Part shown: positions 1 to 5,871 of the stretch, in pieces
Layout: each line of letters starts with the position of its first letter
Numbering within the stretch: position 1 is the stretch's first letter
DNA from: an uncultured Rickettsiales bacterium
Lineage (GTDB): Bacteria > Pseudomonadota > Alphaproteobacteria > Rickettsiales > UBA1997
Reading direction: 5' to 3'
DNA length: 10,795 nucleotides
Assembly: GCA_944390875.1 (NCBI GenBank)
Contig: CALXRO010000025.1
Coordinates: 1 to 10,795, forward strand
Program-made: the position numbers and the translations under genes
Notes under the pieces: model-generated
What the model was told of the DNA's origin: nothing
Database searches by the model: none
Seen by the model: only the letters and a program-made list of their open reading frames with translations

Positions 1-1285
1 AAAGTAATTTATGAATTTATTAGCTTACAAATATAGAATATATCCAACAGATAAACAAAAAGAATATTTTGCTAAATGTTTTGGTAGTTCTAGATTTATA
101 TATAATAAATTACTTGAAGAAAGTAAAAATAATTATGAAGATTATAAGGCAGAGAAAAAGAAATTATTGGAACAGGGAATAAGTGAAGAAAAAATAAAGA
201 AGATATTAAAAATAAAAAAGATAAATGAAATTACGTATTATAAAAATCAAGAACAATATTGTTGGTTAAAAGAAATTGATAGCTTAGCATTATGTAATGC
301 TAAAATACATTTAGAAGCAGCATTTCAAAACTTTTTTAGAAGAATAAAAAATAAAGAAAAAGATGTTGGTTATCCAAAATTCAAAAGTAAATATAATAAA
401 CAATCTTATACGACAAATAATGTAAATAATAATATAAGAATTATTTGTAAAAATAATAAAAAATATATAGTTATTCCTAAAATTAAAGAAGTTAATATTA
501 TTCAACATAGAAAATTTGATGGTAATATAAAAAATATAGTTATTTCAAAAACTCCATCCGGTAAATATTATGTTAGTGTATTGGTTAAGACAAACAAAGA
601 CTTTATATTATCAACGAATAATAATCAAATAGGTATAGATTTAGGAATAAAAAATTTAGCTATAATTAATAATGGAATTAAATATGATAATATTAAAACA
701 TTATCTAAATATGAAAAACAATTAAAAAGACAACAAAGAACTTTATCTAAAAGACAAAAAGGAAGTAAAAGAAGAGAATTAGCTAAATTAAAAGTTGCCA
801 GATTACACGAGAAAATAAAAAATATTAGAACAAATTATTTGCATAATATAAGTAAAGATATTATAAACAATAACCAAGTTATATATCTTGAAAATCTTAA
901 CATAAAAGGTATGCAACAATATCATAAAATAGCAAAAGCTATTAATGATTGTAGTTTGTATACTTTTACAAATATGTTAGAATATAAAGCTAAACTCTAT
1001 GGTAGAGAAATAATAAAAGTAGATAGATTTTATTCATCTAGTCAAACTTGTTCCGTATGTGGTTATAAAAATACAGAAGTAAAAAATCTATCAATTAGAG
1101 AATGGACTTGTCCTATATGTAATACTAAACATGATAGAGATATAAATGCTGCCACAAATATATTACAAGAAGGACAAAAAATCAGGGATGCAATGTTCCG
1201 TAGTGGTCGTGGAGTTAGTCAGGTTACTGATTACTGTGAAGCGACAAGCCCTTTGCTTTAGCTAGGGGTGAGTTGACACGTCATC
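1..1285 (+). mobile_element. TnpB-carrying IS200/IS605-type element, left end outside the window
   Basis: The element contains one intact tnpB and no tnpA. Only 10 bases precede the tnpB start, so the left end and any tnpA lie outside the window. The right end is recognisable from a GC-richer hairpin just after the stop codon (CCCT at 1249-1252 pairs with AGGG at 1264-1267), followed by a short single-stranded tail containing TTGAC at 1273-1277 and GTCA at 1280-1283. Either motif could be the right cleavage site, so the boundary is uncertain by about 10 bases. IS200/IS605 elements end in subterminal hairpins rather than inverted repeats and leave no target duplication, which agrees with the absence of such repeats here. 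Confidence 0.75.
11..1261 (+). CDS. tnpB: TnpB RNA-guided endonuclease (IS200/IS605 family OrfB), 416 residues
   Basis: This is a TnpB nuclease, the RuvC-fold family ancestral to Cas12. Known members use an omega/reRNA from the element's right end to cut DNA next to a transposon-associated motif, which helps keep the element in place. The N-terminal helix-turn-helix/wedge-type region begins with LLAYKYRIYPT. The RuvC-I motif GIDLGIKNLA carries Asp210, and RuvC-II YLENLNIKGM carries Glu294. The zinc finger is CSVC (347-350) plus CPIC (367-370), and RuvC-III DRDINAATN carries Asp375/Asp377. All catalytic residues are present and the frame is uninterrupted, so the enzyme may be active. Residues 40-75 form a Lys/Glu-rich, probably helical stretch. 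The protein ends in SPLL where the coding sequence runs into the right-end hairpin. The start is the first ATG. It lies 10 bases from the window edge, so its context cannot be judged well. Confidence 0.95.
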   Translation: MNLLAYKYRIYPTDKQKEYFAKCFGSSRFIYNKLLEESKNNYEDYKAEKKKLLEQGISEEKIKKILKIKKINEITYYKNQEQYCWLKEIDSLALCNAKIHLEAAFQNFFRRIKNKEKDVGYPKFKSKYNKQSYTTNNVNNNIRIICKNNKKYIVIPKIKEVNIIQHRKFDGNIKNIVISKTPSGKYYVSVLVKTNKDFILSTNNNQIGIDLGIKNLAIINNGIKYDNIKTLSKYEKQLKRQQRTLSKRQKGSKRRELAKLKVARLHEKIKNIRTNYLHNISKDIINNNQVIYLENLNIKGMQQYHKIAKAINDCSLYTFTNMLEYKAKLYGREIIKVDRFYSSSQTCSVCGYKNTEVKNLSIREWTCPICNTKHDRDINAATNILQEGQKIRDAMFRSGRGVSQVTDYCEATSPLL

Positions 1286-1300
1286 TTGAGTTATTTTGTA
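1130..1300 (+). ncRNA. Predicted omega/reRNA overlapping the 3' end of the first tnpB
   Basis: TnpB elements are known to make a non-coding guide RNA. It covers the last 100-150 bases of tnpB and the right end, and its 3' guide segment is copied from the flanking DNA. Here the 3' part of tnpB leads into the hairpin at 1249-1267, consistent with the RNA scaffold. The guide would begin at about 1278-1285 and read into the chromosomal fragment to the right. The 5' end is set from family knowledge only, and no promoter was identified inside tnpB. Confidence 0.4.
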
Positions 1301-1400
1301 ATAAAGTTTTATCAACAAAAGAAGAATATTTCTTTAGAATTAGAAAATCTAATAAATATTTTGCTATTGTACCTATGGAACTTTTGATTGAATTAAATGA
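1288..1400 (+). pseudogene. Short interrupted coding fragment trapped between two TnpB elements
   Basis: The stretch between the two element right ends reads in one open frame on the plus strand. It encodes about 38 residues with mixed, protein-like composition: it begins ELFCNKVLSTKEEYF and ends IVPMELLIELND. It has no start codon of its own next to a ribosome binding site, and on the right it runs straight into the terminal hairpin of the second element. It is best read as an internal piece of a host gene cut by the insertions. The family is not recognisable. In AT-rich DNA an open frame of this length can arise by chance, so confidence is modest. Confidence 0.35.
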
Positions 1401-1560
1401 CATACTCCCCATGCATAAATGCAGGGGTTTCTAGTATTAACAAACCTTGCCTACTAACGTAGGTCTTATGAGTTCTCCACTAAGAGTTGATGCCCCAACT
1501 CTAAAAATATTTAAACTAGCATTATAATCCCTGTCTATTTTTATATTGCAGTTGGGACAT
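1375..1560 (-). ncRNA. Predicted omega/reRNA overlapping the 3' end of the second tnpB
   Basis: On the minus strand, the tnpB stop at 1437-1439 is followed by a strong imperfect hairpin at 1427-1407. It has a CCCC/GGGG base and an inner TGCAT/ATGCA stem, and is far more GC-rich than its surroundings. This matches the right-end hairpin of IS200/IS605-type elements, which forms the 3' part of the omega/reRNA scaffold. The guide would start at about 1400-1396 and read leftward into the shared fragment between the elements. The 5' end and the exact scaffold/guide junction are estimates from family knowledge. Confidence 0.4.
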
Positions 1561-2635
1561 TCAAACACTCTATCTTTTAGGTCTAAATCTTCCTTGATAT
1601 ATCCACAACAACTACAAGTTTTAGAGCTAGGATAGAATTTATTTATCTTAACAACATTTGTTTTAGTTGATAAAATATTTATAAATTCATTGAATGCTAA
1701 ATCATTTATCTTTCTTCCCCAAATTCTAGCCATAGCCTTTAAGTTCAGGTCTTCAATAAAGATATTATCATATTTTTTAGCTAAATAAGAAGCGGTTTTA
1801 AAGAAAAAATCTCTTCTCTGGTTGGCTAATTTTATATGAAATTTGGCTAGTTCTATTCTTGTTTTCTTTCTATTATTAGAACCTTTCTTTTTTGAACTAA
1901 GCTTTTTAGATTTCTTTCTAAGTTCCTTTAAGGATTTTAGATAAATTTGTGGTGAGTTTATAACTGTATTATCACTAAGTGTTAGAAACGTTTTTAAGCC
2001 GAAGTCTATACCCACGCTTTTACCTGTTGTGATACGACTTTTGTCTTTTGTTTCTAAACTAACACAGATATAAAAACAATCTAAATTGTCTCTTTTTACT
2101 GTTACTGTTTTTATTTTATCTTCTTCTAATATCTTTTGGTTTTTACTAAATTTATATTTACAACCTTTTATACAAATAACATTATCGTTTATTTTATAGC
2201 CTATACTACCTTTTAATGTGAAAGATTTGTACTTAACGCGTTTTTTAAAGCCAGGCAAGCAGCCTTGTTTCTTGAAGAACTTTTTATAAGCAATATCTAT
2301 TCTTTCTGATATGTTTTGAATTGCTTGTGAACCCAAGTTATTCCAATCATTATATTTATTAAGTTTTTTTAGTTTGGTTAAATGTTTATGAAGTTTAAAT
2401 TTATTTAAGCTTTTACAATATAGTTTATAATATCTTTTGTGTAGTGCTATGCAATGATTATAAATGTCGCAAGCTATGTTTATAAGTTCATCTAAATGTT
2501 TTGTTTTTTTGTTTCTATAGAGCTTATATTTATATGTTAGCAACATAATTTTTCCATTTTTGTCTTTGTATTGGATATTTGCTTATTTGTTGATTTTTGA
2601 TTTATACTTAATAAAACTCTTCATAAAGAGAATGA
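1397..2635 (-). mobile_element. TnpB-only IS200/IS605-type element (IS1341-like)
   Basis: The element holds a single tnpB and no tnpA, so it would need a Y1 transposase supplied from elsewhere. The right end is marked by the hairpin at 1407-1427. The probable left end is marked by a small hairpin, CTCTT/AAGAG with loop CATA, at 2617-2630. The pentamer AATGA occurs immediately outside the terminal structure on both sides, at 1396-1400 and 2631-2635. On the minus strand these read as TCATT at the left flank and at the right cleavage position. That is the pattern expected if the element inserted 3' of a TCATT-like target, but the boundary call is inference. Confidence 0.6.
1437..2546 (-). CDS. 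tnpB: TnpB RNA-guided endonuclease (IS200/IS605 family OrfB), 369 residues
   Basis: This is a second TnpB, from a lineage different from the first. Motifs in order are the N-terminal MLLTYKYKLYRNKKT; SVGIDFGLKTFLTL with RuvC-I Asp181; IFIEDLNLKAMA with RuvC-II Glu265; a zinc finger CSCC (311-314) plus CPNC (330-333); and DRDYNASLNI with Asp338/Asp340. The catalytic triad and zinc ligands are intact and the length is normal for TnpB, so activity is plausible. The C-terminal GASTLSGELIRPT tail is a common TnpB ending, where the coding sequence overlaps the RNA scaffold. A Lys/Arg-rich segment at 205-245 is typical of the family. The start is the ATG that gives the canonical LLTYKYKLY beginning; no clear Shine-Dalgarno precedes it. 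The gene converges on the other tnpB. Confidence 0.95.
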   Translation of the reverse strand: MLLTYKYKLYRNKKTKHLDELINIACDIYNHCIALHKRYYKLYCKSLNKFKLHKHLTKLKKLNKYNDWNNLGSQAIQNISERIDIAYKKFFKKQGCLPGFKKRVKYKSFTLKGSIGYKINDNVICIKGCKYKFSKNQKILEEDKIKTVTVKRDNLDCFYICVSLETKDKSRITTGKSVGIDFGLKTFLTLSDNTVINSPQIYLKSLKELRKKSKKLSSKKKGSNNRKKTRIELAKFHIKLANQRRDFFFKTASYLAKKYDNIFIEDLNLKAMARIWGRKINDLAFNEFINILSTKTNVVKINKFYPSSKTCSCCGYIKEDLDLKDRVFECPNCNIKIDRDYNASLNIFRVGASTLSGELIRPTLVGKVC

Positions 2636-2670
2636 TACCTGTTATTTTTTTTAATTCAATATATTCAGCC
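2547..2670. other. AT-rich gap: left end of the second TnpB element and its chromosomal flank
   Basis: No gene is recognisable here. The part up to about 2635 is taken as the left end of the minus-strand TnpB element, with a small hairpin at 2617-2630. The remainder to about 2670 is chromosomal DNA separating it from the right-end relic of another element, and it contains a run of eight T at 2645-2652. Minus-strand frames give only a 25-residue peptide with no start context. Confidence 0.4.
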
Positions 2671-2720
2671 TTATATCCCCATAGCTAAAGCAAGGGGCTT
2701 TACGGCTTTTTTTGGTAATT
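2671..2720 (-). mobile_element. Relic right end of a third TnpB element, related to the first
   Basis: Read on the minus strand, this stretch has the arrangement AAGCCCC-TTGCTTTAGCTA-TGGGG. It closely matches the first element's right end at 1246-1268 (AAGCCC-TTTGCTTTAGCTA-GGGG), including 12 consecutive identical bases TTGCTTTAGCTA. The CCCC at 2677-2680 and GGGG at 2694-2697 form the same terminal hairpin. Translated, the minus strand gives a TnpB-like C-terminal run AVKPLALAMG before a stop. No further tnpB coding sequence is found upstream of it (bases above 2720), so this is a deletion remnant. Confidence 0.6.
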
Positions 2721-2725
2721 ACTGT

Positions 2726-3003
2726 ATGGCAAGAGCAATTTGTTTGGCTTAACAATTTAAAGAAGCAGAAAAACAAAAAATTCAAAGACTTTTAATATAG
2801 TAGATAAATTGAAAGAGAATTTGATTACTAAAACTATAATGGAACAAGAACTACAAAAAATAAAAGAATAAATTTGTGATATTTTTACATTAACTCTAGA
2901 CAAAAAGCTAAATCTAATCGTTAAAAAAATTAAAGAACTAGATAATAAAATTAATAATACAAAAGCCACAGTAGAAGGGCTATATAACATCAATATAATT
3001 TAG
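2726..3003 (+). pseudogene. Decayed gene remnant encoding a Lys/Glu-rich, coiled-coil-like segment
   Basis: The plus strand shows a broken reading frame. It begins ATG at 2726 (MARAICLA), reaches a stop at 2750-2752 and continues in frame as QFKEAEKQKIQRLLI. It then needs a frameshift near 2797 to continue as VDKLKENLITKTIMEQELQ, hits a second stop at 2869-2871, and runs on to a final stop at 3001-3003 (ending VEGLYNINII). The translated pieces have heptad-like spacing of Leu/Ile with many Lys and Glu, suggesting an alpha-helical coiled coil. Two in-frame stops plus a frameshift indicate a degraded gene beside the IS relic. The family is not recognised. The opposite strand also stays open across much of this stretch, which AT-rich sequence allows. 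Confidence 0.45.
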
Positions 3004-3075
3004 GTTTTATAATATAATATTCTACTAATTATTACTCCTTATATTTGTTTGTTGTTTTATAATTCTCATAATAAA

Positions 3076-3152
3076 TGGCGCGAATGACGGGACTTGAACC
3101 CGCGACCTCTTGCGTGACAGGCAGGCGCTCTAACCAACTGAGCTACATCCGC
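3076..3152 (-). tRNA. tRNA-Asp (anticodon GTC), with encoded CCA
   Basis: The minus strand folds into a full cloverleaf. The acceptor GCGGATG pairs with CATTCGC through one G.U pair, the D stem is GCTC/GAGC, the anticodon loop is CTGTCAC, and the T arm GCGGG-TTCAAGT-CCCGT has a terminal G.U pair. The discriminator is G73, as expected for bacterial tRNA-Asp, and CCA is encoded at 3078-3076. The anticodon stem CCTGC/GCAAG has a C28.A42 mismatch, which is unusual. It follows tRNA-Val by 9 nt on the same strand and is presumably processed from one precursor. No clear rho-independent terminator lies downstream (below 3076). Confidence 0.96.
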
Positions 3153-3161
3153 ATGCAACCA

Positions 3162-3238
3162 TGGTGGGCGATGTGGGACTCGAACCTACGACCACCTGCT
3201 TGTAAGGCAGATGCTCTAACCAACTGAGCTAATCGCCC
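3162..3238 (-). tRNA. tRNA-Val (anticodon TAC), with encoded CCA
   Basis: The minus strand gives a cloverleaf with acceptor GGGCGAT/ATCGCCC (perfect), D stem GCTC/GAGC, anticodon stem TCTGC/GCAGG with loop CTTACAA (anticodon TAC, decoding GUA and probably other GUN codons), and T arm GTAGG-TTCGAGT-CCCAC. The discriminator is A73 with an encoded CCA. The T stem has an A51.C63 mismatch in its middle pair. It is the first of a two-tRNA unit with tRNA-Asp, driven by the promoter at 3252-3280. Confidence 0.96.
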
Positions 3239-3251
3239 ACGGTCATAAGTT

Positions 3252-3280
3252 ATAATATGAATTATATATTTATAAGTCAA
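3252..3280 (-). promoter_or_regulatory. Sigma70-type promoter for the tRNA-Val/tRNA-Asp unit
   Basis: On the minus strand, TTGACT (3280-3275) and TATTAT (3257-3252) are separated by exactly 17 bp, five of six matches to consensus in each box. Transcription would start about 7 bases below the -10 box, near 3245, leaving a short leader before the mature tRNA-Val 5' end at 3238. This is the best promoter in the window and fits a highly expressed stable-RNA unit. Confidence 0.8.
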
Positions 3281-3348
3281 GTAATCAAATATTAATTAGA
3301 TTCACTATATTTTTTCAATATATAAAAATAAAATTCAATAATATGTAA

Positions 3349-5304
3349 TTATAAATTAATTTGTGGAGATATATCTTTATTATTTTCTCTTGATTTTCTA
3401 ATATTAATCTTATTCTTCTCTATCTGAGCACTTTTTTGTTTTGCATCTAAAAAAGTTGAATTTGAAAAATTATTAGATAGTTTCATATAATCCGTTTTAA
3501 AAGCATTGTTTATTATATTTGAACATTTTTTAACACTTTTAGTAAGACTATTTTTGTTAAAAAGTTTTACAAACCAATTAGTTTTCTGATATTTATTTAT
3601 ACTTTCTTGGGTAGATCTAATATCTTCTATTATACTTTTATCAAAAAAAGCATCACTAGGCTTAAAACTATTTATAATAGTCATCATTTCATTTAAGTTT
3701 TTATTAATTTTTTCAATTTTACTATTTCCAGTAAAGAAACCAATTTTAAAATCTCTTTTACTAATTTCTGTTAAACCAGAAAATTCTGCGATATCTTCTT
3801 TATCTTCTTTAGAAAGTTTAATATTAGCTTCAGAAAAATCATGATGTCCGTGTGAAACTATAAGTTTTACTAAGTCTCCAGGTATTGTCTGACCTTTAGT
3901 TTCTACTTTTATATTATCTAAATTTATACTATTATCTACTGCAGATTTAAATATTTTTGGAGTTACAGTATAACCAGATAAATCCTGAAAACCATTGTTA
4001 ACCAAATAATTAAAAACTTTTTCATTTGAGATATTTCTATTTTCTTCTACTTCTTTTTTTAATTTATCGTAATTAACAGCATTAGAGCCATATGTTGTTA
4101 AAAGAAATACTTGTGATTCATTAAATTCTTTAGCAAAATTTGAGTTGTTATATGCTTTAACCAATTCAGAAGCTTCATTAATGTCTAGTAATTTAAGATT
4201 TTGTATATTTAGTTCTTGATTTTGCTCTATTCCCATAATTCCAGCAAAATTATTAAATATTTCTCTTTGTTCTTTAGTAAGATTATCATTAAATTTTAAT
4301 TCATTTTTAACAAAGTCTGCTAAAGTTGTATAATTTTTATTACTTATACTTATTGTACAATTTAACATATAGTTAATTTCTTTTATAACTTCTGGATTAT
4401 TTCTATTTTGTAGAGTAAATTCATTTAATTTTTTAAATGATTCAAAAAAATGCTTATTAAATCTTTCTAAATCTACATTTTCATTTTTTTCTAAACTATA
4501 ATTATTTCTTAGATAATATTTAATTAATTCAAACAAATATGTTAAATTGCCTCTTTCTATGCTTGTATTTTCCGTAGTGTTAGCTCTCTCTTCAAACAGT
4601 GTTGATTTTCTGTTATCTTTATCTGGCAATTGTTGAGCAGAATTAGAAGAATAATCTATTAAATCTATGGGCCTAATATATTTTTCTGCTATGTCGTACC
4701 TGCCTGATATTAAAAGCAAAGATTGAGCATTACCAGCTTGGGTCATTGGTGGTAATTTATTAAACTTTTTAGCATAACATTCAATAAATGTTTCAAAAAC
4801 TGACAAACTTGGTTCTGCTTCTCCTCTTGCTGAAGCGTTAATTATACCATTAAAAATTCCTATTTCCTCTATTTTATCCATTGTATTGTCACCAATATTG
4901 TCCGATAACTCACTACTTTTTGATTCTATTAAGTTACCTATCTCCAACCTGAGAAGATCTTTGGTTTTCTTTAGAATTGAGCCTTTTTCATTTTTTTCTT
5001 GAAATAAATTTTTATTCCTGTCAATTAAATCTATTTTTGTGCTAAGCAAACATAATATAAAATCAATATCATCACCAATCTTATTTTTCAAATTATCAAA
5101 GGAACTCCCTAAATTATTAGGTTCTCTCTCAACTAAAAAATTCAGAATTTCACTTTTAAAATTCTCATCGTTAACTGCTAAAACTTTCCCAAATATAAAA
5201 GCAAATGACATTCCTGAAATTATATCATTGTTTTTAAGATTTTCAAGTTTTTGACTGTCTAGTAAATTTTCTTTTAAAGAATTTAATTCATCTTTTTCAC
5301 TCAT
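3349..5304 (-). CDS. Large Asn/Lys-rich soluble protein of unknown function (orphan)
   Basis: I do not recognise this protein. From the ATG at 5304 it has 651 residues beginning MSEKDELNSLKENLLDSQK. An in-frame ATG at 5355 would add 17 mostly hydrophobic residues; neither start has a good Shine-Dalgarno, and I chose 5304 because its N-terminus is a typical hydrophilic one. No signal peptide or membrane segment is evident. It looks mostly helical and low in Trp, with Asn/Lys/Ser-rich linkers, for example at about 215-245 around the QQLPDKDNRKSTLFEE stretch. Residues 484-490 read SHGHHDF, a His/Asp cluster that matches no motif I know. The last 60 residues are basic and Asn/Ser-rich. It stands alone between the tRNA pair and the divergent mlaD operon. 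A host-directed effector or a lineage-specific structural protein is possible, but this is only inferred from size, composition and lack of recognisable family. Confidence 0.8.
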   Translation of the reverse strand: MSEKDELNSLKENLLDSQKLENLKNNDIISGMSFAFIFGKVLAVNDENFKSEILNFLVEREPNNLGSSFDNLKNKIGDDIDFILCLLSTKIDLIDRNKNLFQEKNEKGSILKKTKDLLRLEIGNLIESKSSELSDNIGDNTMDKIEEIGIFNGIINASARGEAEPSLSVFETFIECYAKKFNKLPPMTQAGNAQSLLLISGRYDIAEKYIRPIDLIDYSSNSAQQLPDKDNRKSTLFEERANTTENTSIERGNLTYLFELIKYYLRNNYSLEKNENVDLERFNKHFFESFKKLNEFTLQNRNNPEVIKEINYMLNCTISISNKNYTTLADFVKNELKFNDNLTKEQREIFNNFAGIMGIEQNQELNIQNLKLLDINEASELVKAYNNSNFAKEFNESQVFLLTTYGSNAVNYDKLKKEVEENRNISNEKVFNYLVNNGFQDLSGYTVTPKIFKSAVDNSINLDNIKVETKGQTIPGDLVKLIVSHGHHDFSEANIKLSKEDKEDIAEFSGLTEISKRDFKIGFFTGNSKIEKINKNLNEMMTIINSFKPSDAFFDKSIIEDIRSTQESINKYQKTNWFVKLFNKNSLTKSVKKCSNIINNAFKTDYMKLSNNFSNSTFLDAKQKSAQIEKNKINIRKSRENNKDISPQINL

Positions 5305-5415
5305 TTTAATGATATTAATTTTCAGAGAAGATAAAATAATAAAATTATATTTCAAGACTATTTATTTTTAATAAAAAATGTATTATAATAAAATTATGTT
5401 TATATAATTTAATAC
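5305..5415. promoter_or_regulatory. Divergent intergenic region between the orphan gene and mlaD
   Basis: This short AT-rich spacer must hold the promoters of both divergent units. It contains TATTATAATA at 5381-5390, which reads as a TATAAT-like -10 box on both strands, and a second TATAAT at 5403-5408 on the plus strand. None is paired with a convincing -35 box; TTTATT at 5361-5366 lies 17 bp before the first plus-strand box but matches consensus poorly. In DNA this AT-rich, TATAAT alone is weak evidence. Confidence 0.35.
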
Positions 5416-5871
5416 GTGAAAAAAAATCATTTTGAAATAATTATTGGAATAGCAACGATAATATTAAGTTTATTATTTGTACTTTTTGTTATAAAAATAA
5501 CAAATAAAAAAATAAAACAGAATACATATACTCTAAATGCCATTTTTGAAAACATAGAGGGTATAAATATTGGAACCAAAATTAAAATAGGTGGAACAGA
5601 AATAGGAAAAGTATCAGATATAAAATTAGAAGATGATTATACCGTTAGAATCAAATTATCTATAAATAGCTGGGTTGATATACCTAACGATAGTAGTATA
5701 AAAATTTCTACAAGTGGAATAATTGGTGGAAAGTATCTGAAAGTTATGGTTGGTGGAAGTGAAACTTATCTACAAGATGGTGAATATTTTGAATTTACTG
5801 AATCTTCATTTGATTTGGAAGATATCATTACAAGATTTATGTTAAATAAAGTGTCAGATGAAAATAAATAA
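5416..5871 (+). CDS. mlaD: MlaD-type MCE-domain protein, outer-membrane lipid transport
   Basis: MlaD is the periplasmic, inner-membrane-anchored substrate-binding component of the Mla phospholipid transport system, working with the MlaFEB ABC transporter. None of those partners is in this window. The protein has 151 residues: one N-terminal membrane anchor at about 8-26, an MCE domain at about 37-113 containing FENIEGINIGTKIKIGG and the pattern TSGIIGGKYLKV, and a C-terminal helix SSFDLEDIITRFM, as in alphaproteobacterial MlaD proteins. The start is GTG at 5416, giving the expected Lys-Lys-rich N-terminus before the anchor; no Shine-Dalgarno is visible. It opens the seven-gene plus-strand operon and its end overlaps the DUF2155 gene by 14 nt. 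In many Alphaproteobacteria MlaD and DUF2155 genes sit together, which supports both calls. Confidence 0.92.
   Translation: MKKNHFEIIIGIATIILSLLFVLFVIKITNKKIKQNTYTLNAIFENIEGINIGTKIKIGGTEIGKVSDIKLEDDYTVRIKLSINSWVDIPNDSSIKISTSGIIGGKYLKVMVGGSETYLQDGEYFEFTESSFDLEDIITRFMLNKVSDENK

Noticed and set aside
311..508. Open frame on the minus strand inside the first tnpB
   Set aside because: Low-complexity Phe/Ile-rich translation antisense to an intact, motif-verified tnpB.
2757..2993. 78-codon hydrophobic open frame on the minus strand
   Set aside because: It is the antisense of the decayed Lys/Glu-rich frame, has no ribosome site, and its Ser/Phe/Leu composition is what antisense of such a sequence yields.
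1..3003. CRISPR array or Cas12-type locus next to the TnpBs
   Set aside because: No regularly spaced direct repeats are present, and both proteins have TnpB rather than Cas12 length.
3306..3322. TATATT/AATATA hairpin as terminator of the orphan gene
   Set aside because: All A-T stem, and no U-tract follows on the minus strand; such palindromes are expected by chance in this composition.
3838..3855. SHGHHD in the orphan protein as a metallo-hydrolase (HxHxDH) site
   Set aside because: Spacing and flanking residues do not fit the metallo-beta-lactamase motif, and no supporting second motif is seen.
5039..5254. Plus-strand open frame inside the orphan gene
   Set aside because: Antisense to a long intact gene, with no ribosome site or recognisable content.
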